From contig NZ_CH672387.1 of assembly GCF_000153465.1 (NCBI RefSeq), forward strand, positions 2,643,903-2,707,902: a DNA stretch of 64,000 nt, written 5' to 3'. The stretch comes from Aurantimonas manganoxydans SI85-9A1 (GTDB lineage: Bacteria > Pseudomonadota > Alphaproteobacteria > Rhizobiales > Rhizobiaceae). A program made the position numbers and the translations under genes. Below are positions 10,245-19,047 of the stretch, one piece after another. The notes under the pieces were generated by a model. That model saw only the letters and a list, made by a program, of their open reading frames with translations. It was not told where the DNA came from and did not search any database. Each line of letters opens with the position of its first letter. The stretch's first letter is position 1.

Positions 10245-11444
10245 ATGACCAATGACATGATGGGCCTGCGCAGCCTTCTGGAGAAGACCCCTGATGCCGA
10301 TCTGCTGCGCGAGATGATCGGCTTTGCCGCCGAGCGGCTGATGGAACTGGAGGTCGGTGCCGCGACTGGCGCCGGCTATGGCGAGAAGAGTGCCGAGCGC
10401 CTCGCCCAGCGCAATGGCTACCGCGACAGGGACTGGCAGACGAGAGCCGGCACAGTCGAGTTGCGCATCCCAAAGCTGCGCAGGGGCAGCTACTTTCCCG
10501 GCTTTCTGGAGCCGCGGCGCATGGCCGAGAAGGCCCTGACGGCCGTCATTCAAGAGGCCTATGTCCAGGGCATCTCGACGCGCTCGGTCGACGACCTGGT
10601 CAAGGCGATGGGCATGACCGGCATCTCCAAGAGCCAGGTGTCGAGGCTGTGTGAAGAGATCGACGGCAAGGTAAAAGCCTTTCTGGAGCGGCCGATCGAA
10701 GGCGACTGGCCCTATCTCTGGATCGACGCCACCTACCTCAAGGTCCGCCGCGGCGGCCGCATCGTCTCGGTTGCCGTGATCATCGCCGTCGGCGTCAACG
10801 CCGATGGCCGGCGTGAGGTTCTCGGCATGGAGATCGGCACCTCGGAAGCCGAGCCGATCTGGACCGAGTTCCTGAGAAAGCTGACCCGACGCGGCCTTCG
10901 CGGCGTGAAGCTCGTCGTGTCCGACGCTCACGAGGGCATCAAAGCCGCGGTCACCAAGGTGCTAACGGCGACATGGCAGCGCTGCCGCGTGCACTTCATG
11001 CGCAACGTCCTGGCCCATGCTGGCAAGAGCGGCCGTCGTGTCGTCTCCGCCTTCATCGCCACCGCCTTTGCCCAAGAGACGCCAGAGGCCGCCAGCCAGC
11101 AATGGCGCTCCGTCGCCGACCAGATCCGGCCAAAGGTGCCGAAGCTCGCTGCCATCCTCGACGAGGCCGAGCCCGACGTGCTGGCCTACATGACCTTCCC
11201 TAGGGAGCATCGGGCCAAATTGCACAGCACGAATCCGATCGAGCGGCTGAACGGCGAGATCAAGCGGCGCACCGACGTCGTCGGCATCTTTCCCAACGAT
11301 GAGGCCATCCAGCGCCTCGTCGGCGCGCTGCTGCTCGAGCAAAATGATGAGTGGGCGGTTCAGCGGGCCAGGTACATGACACTGGAATCCGTCGCTCCCC
11401 TGAGCGATGATCCGTTCGTTAGCCTGCCAGCCGTGGCACGCTGA
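10245..11444 (+). CDS. IS256-family transposase
   Basis: A 399-residue mutator-type DDE transposase. Visible in order are [38 protein letters not shown], the first Asp in [10 protein letters not shown], the second Asp in VVSDAHEGI, the CxxH motif in CRVHFMRN, and the catalytic Glu in [14 protein letters not shown]. The start chosen is ATG 10245 (MTNDMMGL) with GGAG 11 nt upstream; an upstream in-frame ATG at 10212 lacks a ribosome binding site. No frameshift or stop is present, so the enzyme is probably active and catalyses copy/circle-forming transposition of its own element. Confidence 0.95.
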   Translation: MTNDMMGLRSLLEKTPDADLLREMIGFAAERLMELEVGAATGAGYGEKSAERLAQRNGYRDRDWQTRAGTVELRIPKLRRGSYFPGFLEPRRMAEKALTAVIQEAYVQGISTRSVDDLVKAMGMTGISKSQVSRLCEEIDGKVKAFLERPIEGDWPYLWIDATYLKVRRGGRIVSVAVIIAVGVNADGRREVLGMEIGTSEAEPIWTEFLRKLTRRGLRGVKLVVSDAHEGIKAAVTKVLTATWQRCRVHFMRNVLAHAGKSGRRVVSAFIATAFAQETPEAASQQWRSVADQIRPKVPKLAAILDEAEPDVLAYMTFPREHRAKLHSTNPIERLNGEIKRRTDVVGIFPNDEAIQRLVGALLLEQNDEWAVQRARYMTLESVAPLSDDPFVSLPAVAR

Positions 11445-11483
11445 TCAATCCGGCTTGGCCGGAACCGCACGGCCATCGCCGTC

Positions 11484-11510
11484 AGCTACACCACATGGTG
11501 GGACACTATC
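11484..11510 (-). repeat. IS256 right terminal inverted repeat
   Basis: Inverted partner of 10088-10114; the element ends at 11510, immediately before the second AGCCGTTG. Confidence 0.88.
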
Positions 11511-11518
11511 AGCCGTTG
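11511..11518. repeat. Target site duplication of the IS256 element, right copy
   Basis: Exact copy of 10080-10087. Removing 10088-11518 leaves one copy and rejoins the relaxase frame. Confidence 0.9.
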
Positions 11519-12513
11519 ATGGAGCAGCGATCCTGCGGCGCCTGACGATTGAAAATCATTGGAAGTGTGAATGGCTTGACGACCTTCCCGCCGAAAAGGG
11601 GGCATCGTCGACCTCCAACCATAAACTGCAGCACAGATGGCCGGCACTGACGCGCATCGCAGGGGAAGAAACGCGGAGGTGGCTCGAAGCGTTCGATCCA
11701 CATAAAGTCATGGCGTTCGCGGGGCTTGTGCTTGAGGCTTGTGTCTTGGACGAGCGCTGGCGCGTCGCTTGTTGGCGCCTCGATCTCGATGAAAAGACGC
11801 CTCATTTGTCGGTTTTCGTCGTACCGCTCAGGCAGAGCCATTCGAAAACAGGTGAATCAAAAACCTGGGTCAGCGTGCGTACACATCTCGGAAAAAGGCA
11901 TCAGCTCAGCGCGCTGCAAGACTGGGCCGGGGAGGTTTGCGCTCCGATTGGCCTCGTCCGCGGACGGCCGTGGTCCGAGACAGGCGCGCGGCACGTCTCG
12001 CCGAGCCGCTATCGATTTCAGGCGCTGAAGGCGGCAGAAGCAGACCTCGCCCAGCGCGAAGCTGCGCTTCTGGCGAAAGAAGAAGAGTGCGAAGCCAGAC
12101 AGAACGCTCTCGATGCCCGAGACGCAGCAGCCGCGGCGCGCGAAGCTGCAGATCAGAAGCGGCAAGCAGCCCAGAAGCTCGCCGAACGTGAACTTTCGCA
12201 GAAGCAATCGCTGCTGGACGACGATATGGATCGCGCCGCGAATGCGATCCACGCGGCCGCGGGGATCCTGAAACGTAGTCCATCCTCGGGGGCGGCTTCC
12301 TCGCTGTATCGCTTCCTCTCTGACTCTTTGCCTGAGCGGCCGGCGTCCAAGGCCGACGAAATTCAGGCGGTCCTTGGGGAATGGGTGCAGCGAACGAGTA
12401 GAGTAGCGCAATCATCGCCGCACCGCACCCCCGAGAAGCCGATGCTTCCGACCTTGGTCTTCGATGAACCCAAACTGTCAAATAACGATGGGGTCGATAA
12501 GGCGCGCCCGTAG
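11519..12513 (+). pseudogene. MobV/Pre-type relaxase, C-terminal part (split by IS256)
   Basis: This segment continues codon 118 of the frame begun at 9736. It carries KVMAFAGLVLEA and the MobV metal/catalytic signature LDLDEKTPHLSVFVVPL (family form HxDExTPHxH), placed near residue 205 of the joined protein. Then come GKRHQLSALQDWAGEV, IGLVRG and SPSRYRFQALK. A long Ala/Glu/Arg-rich coiled coil (about 12020-12210) follows, as in other Mob/Pre proteins. The first histidine of the signature appears as Leu. Without the N-terminal part it should be inactive. Stop at 12511-12513, 44 nt before the convergent metallophosphoesterase gene. Confidence 0.78.
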
Positions 12514-12556
12514 AAGTGGTAAAAAGGCCTGCGTGGGCTGTCGCGCTTGCGCGTTC

Positions 12557-13363
12557 CTAGTCAGTGGACGCCGCTTCGATCAAGCAGTTGCGTTTGAAAC
12601 CCCTCGCCTCATCGGCACGGCCAAGCGGGTTCGCGACGACCTGCGTTTCTCCAACCCTGTAGTCGCGGGCCGCATGGATATGCCCGTGGATCCAGACCCG
12701 CGGCCGCCACGTCTCAATCGCAGGCTCGAGGTCCGAAGCGTAGCAATGGTCCAGCGGGTCGTGCGGAAGCGCGAGGGAGCGCAAGCTCGGCGCATGATGC
12801 GTGACCACGACTGTACGGCGTGGGTCGATGTCTCCGGCGAATGCGTCGGCCAGAAACCGGCACGAGGCACGGTGCCAGGCGAGCGTCGTTGCCGGCGTGA
12901 TCCGCCGCGAGCGCCGGGTCGACGAGGCGCGGTGGATGCAGCGGTAGTCGTTCATTCCGCGTCGTGCCGCCGCATGGGCCTGCGCTCGGCTGACGTGAAG
13001 GTGCGACCGCAGATCCGTCCAGAGCGTTGCTCCGAGGACTGTCATGCCATTGATCGTCGCGGCATCGTCGGACAGGAGCGTGATCCCGAGCCTGGCGGCC
13101 AGGTCACGGCCCGCCTGAAGCTCGTCCTCGACGGTGAAGCCATTCGGCGAGCCATCGCGGTACCAATCGTGATTGCCGGGGACATAGATCGTCGGCACCC
13201 CGGCAAACCGCTCTCCCAGCCATTTGAGCGAGGCCGTCAGCCTGCCGGCGCAGTCGCCTGCAACGATGGCAATGTCGAACGCCGCGGTGATCTCGGTTGC
13301 CGGATCGAAGAAGCGGCCGCCGTCATTCTGATGGAGGTCCGACAGGACGAGCAACCGTGTCAT
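12557..13363 (-). CDS. Calcineurin-like metallophosphoesterase
   Basis: A 268-residue protein with the full metallophosphoesterase metal-site set: LSDLHQN (D8, H10), VAGDCAG, VPGNHDWY, VTHHAPS and HGHIHAARDY. These bind two divalent metals and hydrolyse phosphomonoesters, phosphodiesters or nucleotides; the substrate cannot be read from the sequence. There is no signal peptide, so it should be cytosolic. Its ATG overlaps the stop of the FtsH-like protease gene (ATGA, 13360-13363), a strong sign of translational coupling and joint function. It ends convergently 44 nt from the relaxase remnant. Confidence 0.88.
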   Translation of the reverse strand: MTRLLVLSDLHQNDGGRFFDPATEITAAFDIAIVAGDCAGRLTASLKWLGERFAGVPTIYVPGNHDWYRDGSPNGFTVEDELQAGRDLAARLGITLLSDDAATINGMTVLGATLWTDLRSHLHVSRAQAHAAARRGMNDYRCIHRASSTRRSRRITPATTLAWHRASCRFLADAFAGDIDPRRTVVVTHHAPSLRSLALPHDPLDHCYASDLEPAIETWRPRVWIHGHIHAARDYRVGETQVVANPLGRADEARGFKRNCLIEAASTD

Positions 13364-15357
13364 GCGGGCCCTCCGTGGTCAGGATCGATGAACCCATGGC
13401 CCCTTGCGAACTCTGCGAGCGCCGCTCGTCCGAGAACACGGCGATCGAGCGCTAGATCGGCGAGCGCTTCAATTGCCGCCCGGTGCCGGCGCACGAGAAC
13501 GATCGTCTCGGCATAGAGCCGTGCCAGCCGACGATGGACGGCCGCGCCATCGATCTGTGCGCCATGCACGAGCGTGCCGCCGAACCCGAGGGACGTCTCC
13601 GCGTTCGCAACGATGCGGGTCACCTGGGCAAGGTCGGAACTGGCAGAGCCACCAGCGCCAGCCGAGGGCGAACCGAGGATGACCTCCTCTGCGGCACGAC
13701 CGGCCAGCATGCAGACCGCCTCCCTGACGACATCACCGGGTAGGCCCTCGAACGACCCCTCGTCCACATCGAAGACAACCGCGCCGCCGCTGTGTTCCGT
13801 CTCGACGAGCGACAGCGATGTCGGCACCTGCCCGAAGTTCATCCGGGCAACGGCGTGGCCAGCCTCATGGATGGCAATGCGCCGGCGAACAGCCGGCGCA
13901 CGCTCGTCGCCGGGAACCGCAACCGCGATCAGATCCTCGGTCTGGATGGACCGACCGGCAAGCCGGGCCCGGCGCCGTGCATCGCGGGCAATGCGCACGA
14001 CATCCGCTCCCGACAGCGTTCCGGCAAACAGCGTCGCGACCCGATCGATCGCAGACGCGTCGATGCCGTCGCCAAGATGGTGGCGGAAGATGCCGGCCAG
14101 TGATGCTTCGTCGGGCAGATCGATCCAGAACCGCCGGTCAAGGCGTCCCGACCGGACAAGTGCGGCATCGAGGTTTGCATCGTCATTGCAGGCCGCGATG
14201 ACCACGACGCCTTCGCGCCGACCAATCCCGTCGAGGCATTCCAGAAGGCAGGTCACGATCGCCGTGAACCAGGCGTCGGCGGACCTGTCGGATCCCCCGC
14301 GGCCCTGCACCGTGTCGATCTCGTCGATGAAGACGATCGCCGGCAAATTCTTCGCGGCCGCTTCGAACACGGCACGAATGGCCTTGGTGACGTCCCCCAG
14401 ATGACCGGACCTGTTCGACTGCCATTGGGCATATGAGGTGGCGATGAAGTGGACACCGGCAGAGTTCGCGATCGCCTGGGCCAGCAGGGTCTTGCCCGTC
14501 CCGGGCGGGCCGACGAACAGCGCCCCGGCATCGACGTCCTCCCAGCCGATCGTGCCCTCACGATAGGCAGACAGATCGGCAACGAGTTGCAGGGCCCAGC
14601 GCCCGGCCTCACCATAGCCATGCAGGTCTTCTATGCGCGGCCGCGCTGCGCCGGTTGTGCCAGCGGGTCCAGCACCGGAGCGCGCGTCATCCGCCAGCCG
14701 CAGTCCACTGATCTCCTGGAGCAGGCTCAGACGCTCGGCGGGGGAGCGGCCGCGCCCGACCGCAAAGTCGAGTTCGAGCGGCCGGTAGGCCGAGCCCATC
14801 GTTCCGTCCGGCAGATGGGGCAGCGCGTCGCCCAGGCCGAGCAGGCGTTCGATATTCTCGCGTGCAGGATCGGCGATCTCGACGACAGCATCCGAGATAG
14901 CGCGCAGCATCTCTGGCGGTTCATGGTCAGGCGGAAAGAGGCAGAGGCAGGGTGACGCCTCGGCCAGCATCTCGGGCAGACGCTGAAGCTCGAACGGATA
15001 GCCGTGCTCGAGGCGGCTCTCGGACGTTGCCGTCAAAACGGTGATCGGCAGGTATTGATCGGGCCATGCGGCGCGGATCGACGCCTTCACCGCTTGCCGT
15101 GCCGTGTCGAGCCACTCAGGCGAGAACACCCTGACGGTGACGAGGAGCGTCCGCTCCCCTCGCGAGCGTGTGGCGGCCGCGACGTTGCCGTCGATGGCAT
15201 CGAACAACAGGCGCGCGGACGGGCTCAGCGCCGCGACGATCCGATCCCTGTGCGAACCCGAATCCGCGATGTCGTCCACTTCGCCTTGCATGACGTATTG
15301 TTCCCTTCGCGCGCGCTCGCGCAGCTGTTCGAAGCCTGTTCGCAGATCTGTCGGCAT
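13360..15357 (-). CDS. Soluble FtsH-like AAA+ ATPase / M41-type zinc protease
   Basis: A 665-residue protein started at ATG 15357, preceded by GAGGAAGG at ideal spacing; the frame is open further upstream but without a signal. Residues 1-250 form a region I cannot assign and contain no evident membrane helix, unlike FtsH. The AAA+ domain has Walker A GPPGTGKT (283-290), Walker B VFIDEID (342-348) and arginine fingers in VRSGRLDRR (401-409). The protease domain has HEAGH (497-501) and the third zinc ligand Asp at about 575 in SSDLAQVT. It should unfold and degrade selected cytosolic proteins using ATP. Next gene overlaps by 4 nt. Family assignment is sure, substrate unknown. Confidence 0.9.
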   Translation of the reverse strand: MPTDLRTGFEQLRERARREQYVMQGEVDDIADSGSHRDRIVAALSPSARLLFDAIDGNVAAATRSRGERTLLVTVRVFSPEWLDTARQAVKASIRAAWPDQYLPITVLTATSESRLEHGYPFELQRLPEMLAEASPCLCLFPPDHEPPEMLRAISDAVVEIADPARENIERLLGLGDALPHLPDGTMGSAYRPLELDFAVGRGRSPAERLSLLQEISGLRLADDARSGAGPAGTTGAARPRIEDLHGYGEAGRWALQLVADLSAYREGTIGWEDVDAGALFVGPPGTGKTLLAQAIANSAGVHFIATSYAQWQSNRSGHLGDVTKAIRAVFEAAAKNLPAIVFIDEIDTVQGRGGSDRSADAWFTAIVTCLLECLDGIGRREGVVVIAACNDDANLDAALVRSGRLDRRFWIDLPDEASLAGIFRHHLGDGIDASAIDRVATLFAGTLSGADVVRIARDARRRARLAGRSIQTEDLIAVAVPGDERAPAVRRRIAIHEAGHAVARMNFGQVPTSLSLVETEHSGGAVVFDVDEGSFEGLPGDVVREAVCMLAGRAAEEVILGSPSAGAGGSASSDLAQVTRIVANAETSLGFGGTLVHGAQIDGAAVHRRLARLYAETIVLVRRHRAAIEALADLALDRRVLGRAALAEFARGHGFIDPDHGGPA

Positions 15358-15520
15358 CGGAGCCTTCCTCGCGTCTTCGGTCCGGTCGGCACGGCGGTTG
15401 CTGGCATCGCGGACGAAGGAGAGCGCTGATGGCAGCGCCCTCCCCTTCGCCGTGCCAAGCCGTTGCCCAGCGCAAACCGATGGCCTGACAACCTGGTGAT
15501 GCCGGACGTAGGCGTCGTGG

Positions 15521-15781
15521 TTACGAGACCGATCCACTGCGCACGCGCAGCAGCGGCTCGAGATGATTGGCAAGGACCGCGGCCTTTGGATCATCGACCT
15601 GGCGAAGCCGACCGATCAGCGACGCAATCTCGCCGCGCGCCGCACCGGCGCGGCTGCGGCGGATGGTGTAGGCCACCAGGGTGGACGCCGGCATGGCGCA
15701 GATCCGCGCCGAGACCGCAGCCGGCTTGCACCTGTCACGCGAACCCTCCCGGTCACCTCGGGCAAACGGCACCACGGTCAT
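15521..15781 (-). CDS. Small basic hypothetical protein in the protease unit
   Basis: An 86-residue frame whose ATG overlaps the stop of the upstream gene (ATGA at 15778-15781), which supports it being real and coupled. It is rich in Arg and Ala, with a probable helical segment GEIASLIGRLRQVDDPKAAVLANHLEPLL. No known motif is visible. It could be an adaptor or a regulator of the neighbouring protease, but that is only a guess from position. A 163-nt gap separates it from the protease start. Confidence 0.55.
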   Translation of the reverse strand: MTVVPFARGDREGSRDRCKPAAVSARICAMPASTLVAYTIRRSRAGAARGEIASLIGRLRQVDDPKAAVLANHLEPLLRVRSGSVS

Positions 15782-16731
15782 GTCCGGCCCCGTTGCCGGG
15801 AGCGACTGCTACTTCCAGACACCAGTGCCAGCCGGCGGCGTTCATGCGGACCGACCAGGCGCTGCGGCAGACGGGGAGCGCAACCGACTGGCCTGGTTGA
15901 CCTGACCGCGAGCTCCCTCGGTGCATGACCATCGCTCTCGGTCCACTCGTCCGCGCCGCCTTGTGTCACATCCGGCGTGTCAAACACTCGGCCAACCAAC
16001 CGCTGCATCTCGGCCGAGTAACCCGTCGCGATCGTCTGGTTGAACAGCTCGATCAGCGGCGTGATCGGAACATCGAAGAACGTGTCGATCTCGGCGCCGG
16101 ACACAGAGCGGTCTTTCGCAAAGCCGGCAGCACCCGCGAGATCAATGATCCCCCATGACGCCGAAGCGATCGAGACCTTCACGCGGCGAAGGGCGGCGGG
16201 AGCAGTGAGCGAACAGGCGGCCATCGCGGTGCACAGGTCGAGGCGCGCCCGCGAAGAGTAGAGGGCACTGCCGCGCTTGACGTCGAGCAACGTCGCATGG
16301 CCGGTGGTCCGGTCGATAACGATGAGATCGACCGCAAGGTACCGGACGGGTCGCTCCTCATCGCCGAGGACGACATTCCTGGCCGTCTCCTGGTCGCCGA
16401 TGGAGAGTGCGGTTGCTGTGATGGGCAGGCGCGTTTCCTGCAGCACCTTCAGCCGCGGATCGGCTTCGAGACCGATCGCGATGACGCCCGGCAGCGCCTG
16501 CCCGACGCGGGTGGTGACCGAAAGCCCGAAGGCCTGGAGTGGCGTCCACGCACCGAAGCATGGATCTTCGACGGTCGGGCTTGCAGCGGCGGCGGCCGCC
16601 TTGGCGACGATATCGAGCGCAAGCGATTGCACACGCGCTTCCGGTGTCGACGCGGCGCGGGGTTCCTCCTTGGCCTGCTGGGAGTGGCGGCCGTCTGGTT
16701 TGCTGGTTCCAAGTTTGCTGGTTCTGGGCAT
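15778..16731 (-). CDS. Hypothetical protein with possible PD-(D/E)xK nuclease-like core
   Basis: A 317-residue protein from ATG 16731, which has GAGGAA 6 nt upstream; the frame extends further upstream without such a signal. The N-terminal 30 residues are basic and likely disordered. In the centre, YLAVDLIVIDRTTGHATLLDVKRG (about 131-154) places Asp135 on one strand and Asp150-x-Lys152 on the next, the pattern of PD-(D/E)xK nuclease folds. The C-terminus is again basic. The call rests on one motif and is tentative; a non-catalytic DNA-binding role is equally possible. It overlaps the next gene by 4 nt. Confidence 0.6.
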   Translation of the reverse strand: MPRTSKLGTSKPDGRHSQQAKEEPRAASTPEARVQSLALDIVAKAAAAAASPTVEDPCFGAWTPLQAFGLSVTTRVGQALPGVIAIGLEADPRLKVLQETRLPITATALSIGDQETARNVVLGDEERPVRYLAVDLIVIDRTTGHATLLDVKRGSALYSSRARLDLCTAMAACSLTAPAALRRVKVSIASASWGIIDLAGAAGFAKDRSVSGAEIDTFFDVPITPLIELFNQTIATGYSAEMQRLVGRVFDTPDVTQGGADEWTESDGHAPRELAVRSTRPVGCAPRLPQRLVGPHERRRLALVSGSSSRSRQRGRT

Positions 16732-16876
16732 AGCGGTTCCTCCGCGTCCGCGATGACGATCGGCGGACGACGTGTCTGGAATGATGAGATGAGCGAGAGC
16801 AGCGCCGATCGACACGGGGACACGTGACGATCGGGCGTCGGCCACCCCGCATGGCGGAATGGTCAGCGTCGGCTGT

Positions 16877-17437
16877 CTAGGCGGAGGTGACGATGTTGCC
16901 GAACGGGCCAGCGTCGACCCTGCAGATCACGCGGATCCGCGCGAGCCTGGTCAGCAGACCATCGTCGATCACGCAGCCGGGGGCATTGATCCCCTCAGGC
17001 GGGACCAGAAACAGCTGCCTGTCGCTGAGCGTCATCAGCAGCCAGCGTGTTGCGGTGATCTCGCTGGCGGAGAACACCGGGCCGAACGGCATGGAGACGG
17101 TCGCGGCCGCTCGTGCGTCGGGGACGCGCTCGTCATGGACAGACCGCGGAGCGGCCGCCGGCGAGCGTTCCAGTTCGCAGGGGGAGTTGGCCGGGCCCGC
17201 CCTGCCCTTCACGATGCTCGGCACCGTCGCGCCGGCAAATGCTGCCGGGACCGCCGGCGGCTCATCACAGGGCTCGAAGAGATCGTGCTGCGCGAAGGCC
17301 ATGCCGGCACGCAATGCGGCATGCCGCGAGACCTCAGGCCTTGGCGCCAGGCTTGCCTGATGCTGAAGGGGCGGACGGATGGACGTGATTGGGGTATTGC
17401 AAGACGCACGGGTGCGCGTCATCACGGTGTGAGCCAT
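16877..17437 (-). CDS. Hypothetical protein, first gene of the protease unit
   Basis: A 186-residue frame from ATG 17437 with AGGAGAT 5 nt upstream, a strong ribosome binding site. The N-terminal half is low-complexity (Pro, Ala, Arg). The C-terminal ~70 residues look folded: SMPFGPVFSASEITATRW, LLMTLSDRQLFLVPP and LARIRVICRVDAGPFGN. I recognise no family. As the first gene of a same-strand run of five ending at 12557, it probably shares their promoter, which would lie in 17440-17700. Confidence 0.6.
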   Translation of the reverse strand: MAHTVMTRTRASCNTPITSIRPPLQHQASLAPRPEVSRHAALRAGMAFAQHDLFEPCDEPPAVPAAFAGATVPSIVKGRAGPANSPCELERSPAAAPRSVHDERVPDARAAATVSMPFGPVFSASEITATRWLLMTLSDRQLFLVPPEGINAPGCVIDDGLLTRLARIRVICRVDAGPFGNIVTSA

Positions 17438-17974
17438 TCTGATCTCCTAGCCGAGTCAGTGATGGTCAGGCTGCTGGGTGGAGTTCGCGCTCCCCCGGTA
17501 GCCGCCCTCTAAGCGCTACCTGCATTCCGACCGATGTTGCGACCGCGTGATTGCGGGCGTATCAGCGATATTGGCGGGAAATCGTGGATGACAAGTAAAT
17601 GCCGGAAGTATTTTTGAATCACTCCGGCAAGTGTCACGCAGTTGAATAAAACTCGATCGAAATATCGATCCAGGCGTATAGCGTCCAGTCGCGTAGCAAT
17701 TGTCACCTCTGCTAGTTGTGGACGCCACTTAAGCACCACCCCAACAGCATGACAGCCAGCACACAATGTGCTATCCCCACTGAAGCCTCCGCCCGGCATG
17801 CGGGAAGCTCTCTTGTGCTAAAACCACCACAAGCCACCTTCGCAACAGACTGCTCTTCCTTGGAAACGGACAAAGGCACCGCTTTCGACGGGAACCACGG
17901 AATTGCGAAACTTAGGTCAACAGCCTACGCCTATAAATGTTGTATTGCCGACTATCGTTCTCGATACATCCCTA
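17438..17974. other. Intergenic stretch at the edge of the accessory region
   Basis: I see no supportable gene here. Composition is richer in A and T than the chromosome to the right, fitting a promoter region plus the border of an acquired segment. A short perfect dyad GATCGA-AATA-TCGATC lies near 17653-17668, upstream of the protease unit. No tRNA or recognisable attachment site was found at the border with the BrkB-like gene. Confidence 0.5.
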
Positions 17975-18928
17975 CTAACCATTGCCCAATTTATCCCGAC
18001 GCAGGGCGCGGGCGAGCCGGCGGATCCGGATGGCGCGGTTGAGCTCGCCGCCGAAGATCAGCACCAGGGCGGCCAGATACAGGAAGTACAGCGCCGCGAT
18101 GATCCCGGCGAGGCCGGCATAGTAGCTGGCGTAATTGGCGAACTGGCCGATATAGACCGAGAAGGCCGCCACGAGCGCCGACCAGGCGCAGAGCGTGAAC
18201 AGGATGCCCGGCCACATGTTGCTGAAGCGCGAGCGCCGCGCCGGCAGGAAGACATGGGCGACGAACAGAGCCGTCGTCAGGATCGCCGCGGTCGCGGGAT
18301 AGCGCACCAGGCTGGGCGTGACCGAGGACGGCTGGAAGCCCGGCATCAGCTGGTGCAGGAACGATCCGGCGCGCGGCGCCAGGACCAGGAGATAGCCGAC
18401 GACGACAAGCACCAGCCCGGTCAGGACGACGGTCAGCACCTGCAGGAGATAGAGGACGATGGTCGAGCGGGTCTCGCGAATGTCATAGGCGCGGTTCAGG
18501 CCGACACGGACGCCGTCGACGCCGCCGATAGCAAACCAGATCGTCAGGAGAACGCCGACGCTGAGCACCCCGCCCCGCCGTATGGTGACGATGTTCATCA
18601 CCTCCGACACCAGCGGCTCGGCCAGGGCCGGTGGAACGATGGCGATCAGGAAGGTGACGAGGCCGTCGGCCATTTCGCGATTGCCGATGAAGGCCGTGAG
18701 CGAACTGGCGAAGATCAGGAACGGAAAGATGGCGAGAACGGCGCGGAAGGCGATGTTGCCGGCCAGCCCCATGGCGTCGTCGTTCCACAGGCGCAGGATG
18801 GCTTCCCGCAGCACCGCCCAGACCGCCCGCCAGCCCGAGCCGAAGAGGAGATCCTCGGGATGCTCGCTCAGGACTCCGTTTGGCCGGCGCTTGTCGCGCG
18901 CGGTTTCGTTTTCGGCCTTTGCGTCCAT
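17975..18928 (-). CDS. YihY/BrkB-family inner membrane protein
   Basis: A 317-residue protein with about six hydrophobic segments (for example AIFPFLIFASSLTAFIG, VGVLLTIWFAIGGVDG, ILTTALFVAHVFLP, LAGIIAALYFLYLAALVLIFGGELN). The DDAMGLAGNIAFRAVLAIFPFL start and the GGELN end near the C-terminus are marks of the UPF0761/YihY family. Its biochemical role is not established; the old name ribonuclease BN is wrong for this family. It is the first typical core-chromosome gene after the accessory region. Confidence 0.88.
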   Translation of the reverse strand: MDAKAENETARDKRRPNGVLSEHPEDLLFGSGWRAVWAVLREAILRLWNDDAMGLAGNIAFRAVLAIFPFLIFASSLTAFIGNREMADGLVTFLIAIVPPALAEPLVSEVMNIVTIRRGGVLSVGVLLTIWFAIGGVDGVRVGLNRAYDIRETRSTIVLYLLQVLTVVLTGLVLVVVGYLLVLAPRAGSFLHQLMPGFQPSSVTPSLVRYPATAAILTTALFVAHVFLPARRSRFSNMWPGILFTLCAWSALVAAFSVYIGQFANYASYYAGLAGIIAALYFLYLAALVLIFGGELNRAIRIRRLARALRRDKLGNG

Positions 18929-19047
18929 TCAGCCGCTCTCGCACAGGCTTGCGTCCGCCGCAATCTCTCCTGCGGGGTCGGGCGGCACAACGCGGGACTC
19001 TGCCTCTGGCTCCGCGACCGCAGACCGGTCAAAGCCCGGTGGGCGGA

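Larger units (their letters stand above)
10088..11510 (+). mobile_element. Complete IS256-family insertion sequence (1423 bp)
   Basis: The element is bounded by 27-bp imperfect inverted repeats (21 of 27 matching) at 10088-10114 and 11484-11510, both beginning with G at the outer end and ending with TGTGGTGTAGCT-like sequence inside. It is flanked by the 8-bp duplication AGCCGTTG and holds one transposase gene. Its undamaged state contrasts with the decayed IS elements to the left, so it arrived recently. Confidence 0.93.

Noticed and set aside
17509-17799. A 96-codon minus-strand frame upstream of the protease unit
   Set aside because: No ribosome binding site, no known motif, and located in the likely promoter region. 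It could be a small gene but nothing supports it.
17438-17974. Search for a tRNA or attachment site at the accessory/core border
   Set aside because: No cloverleaf-like sequence or direct repeat of the other border could be seen by eye.
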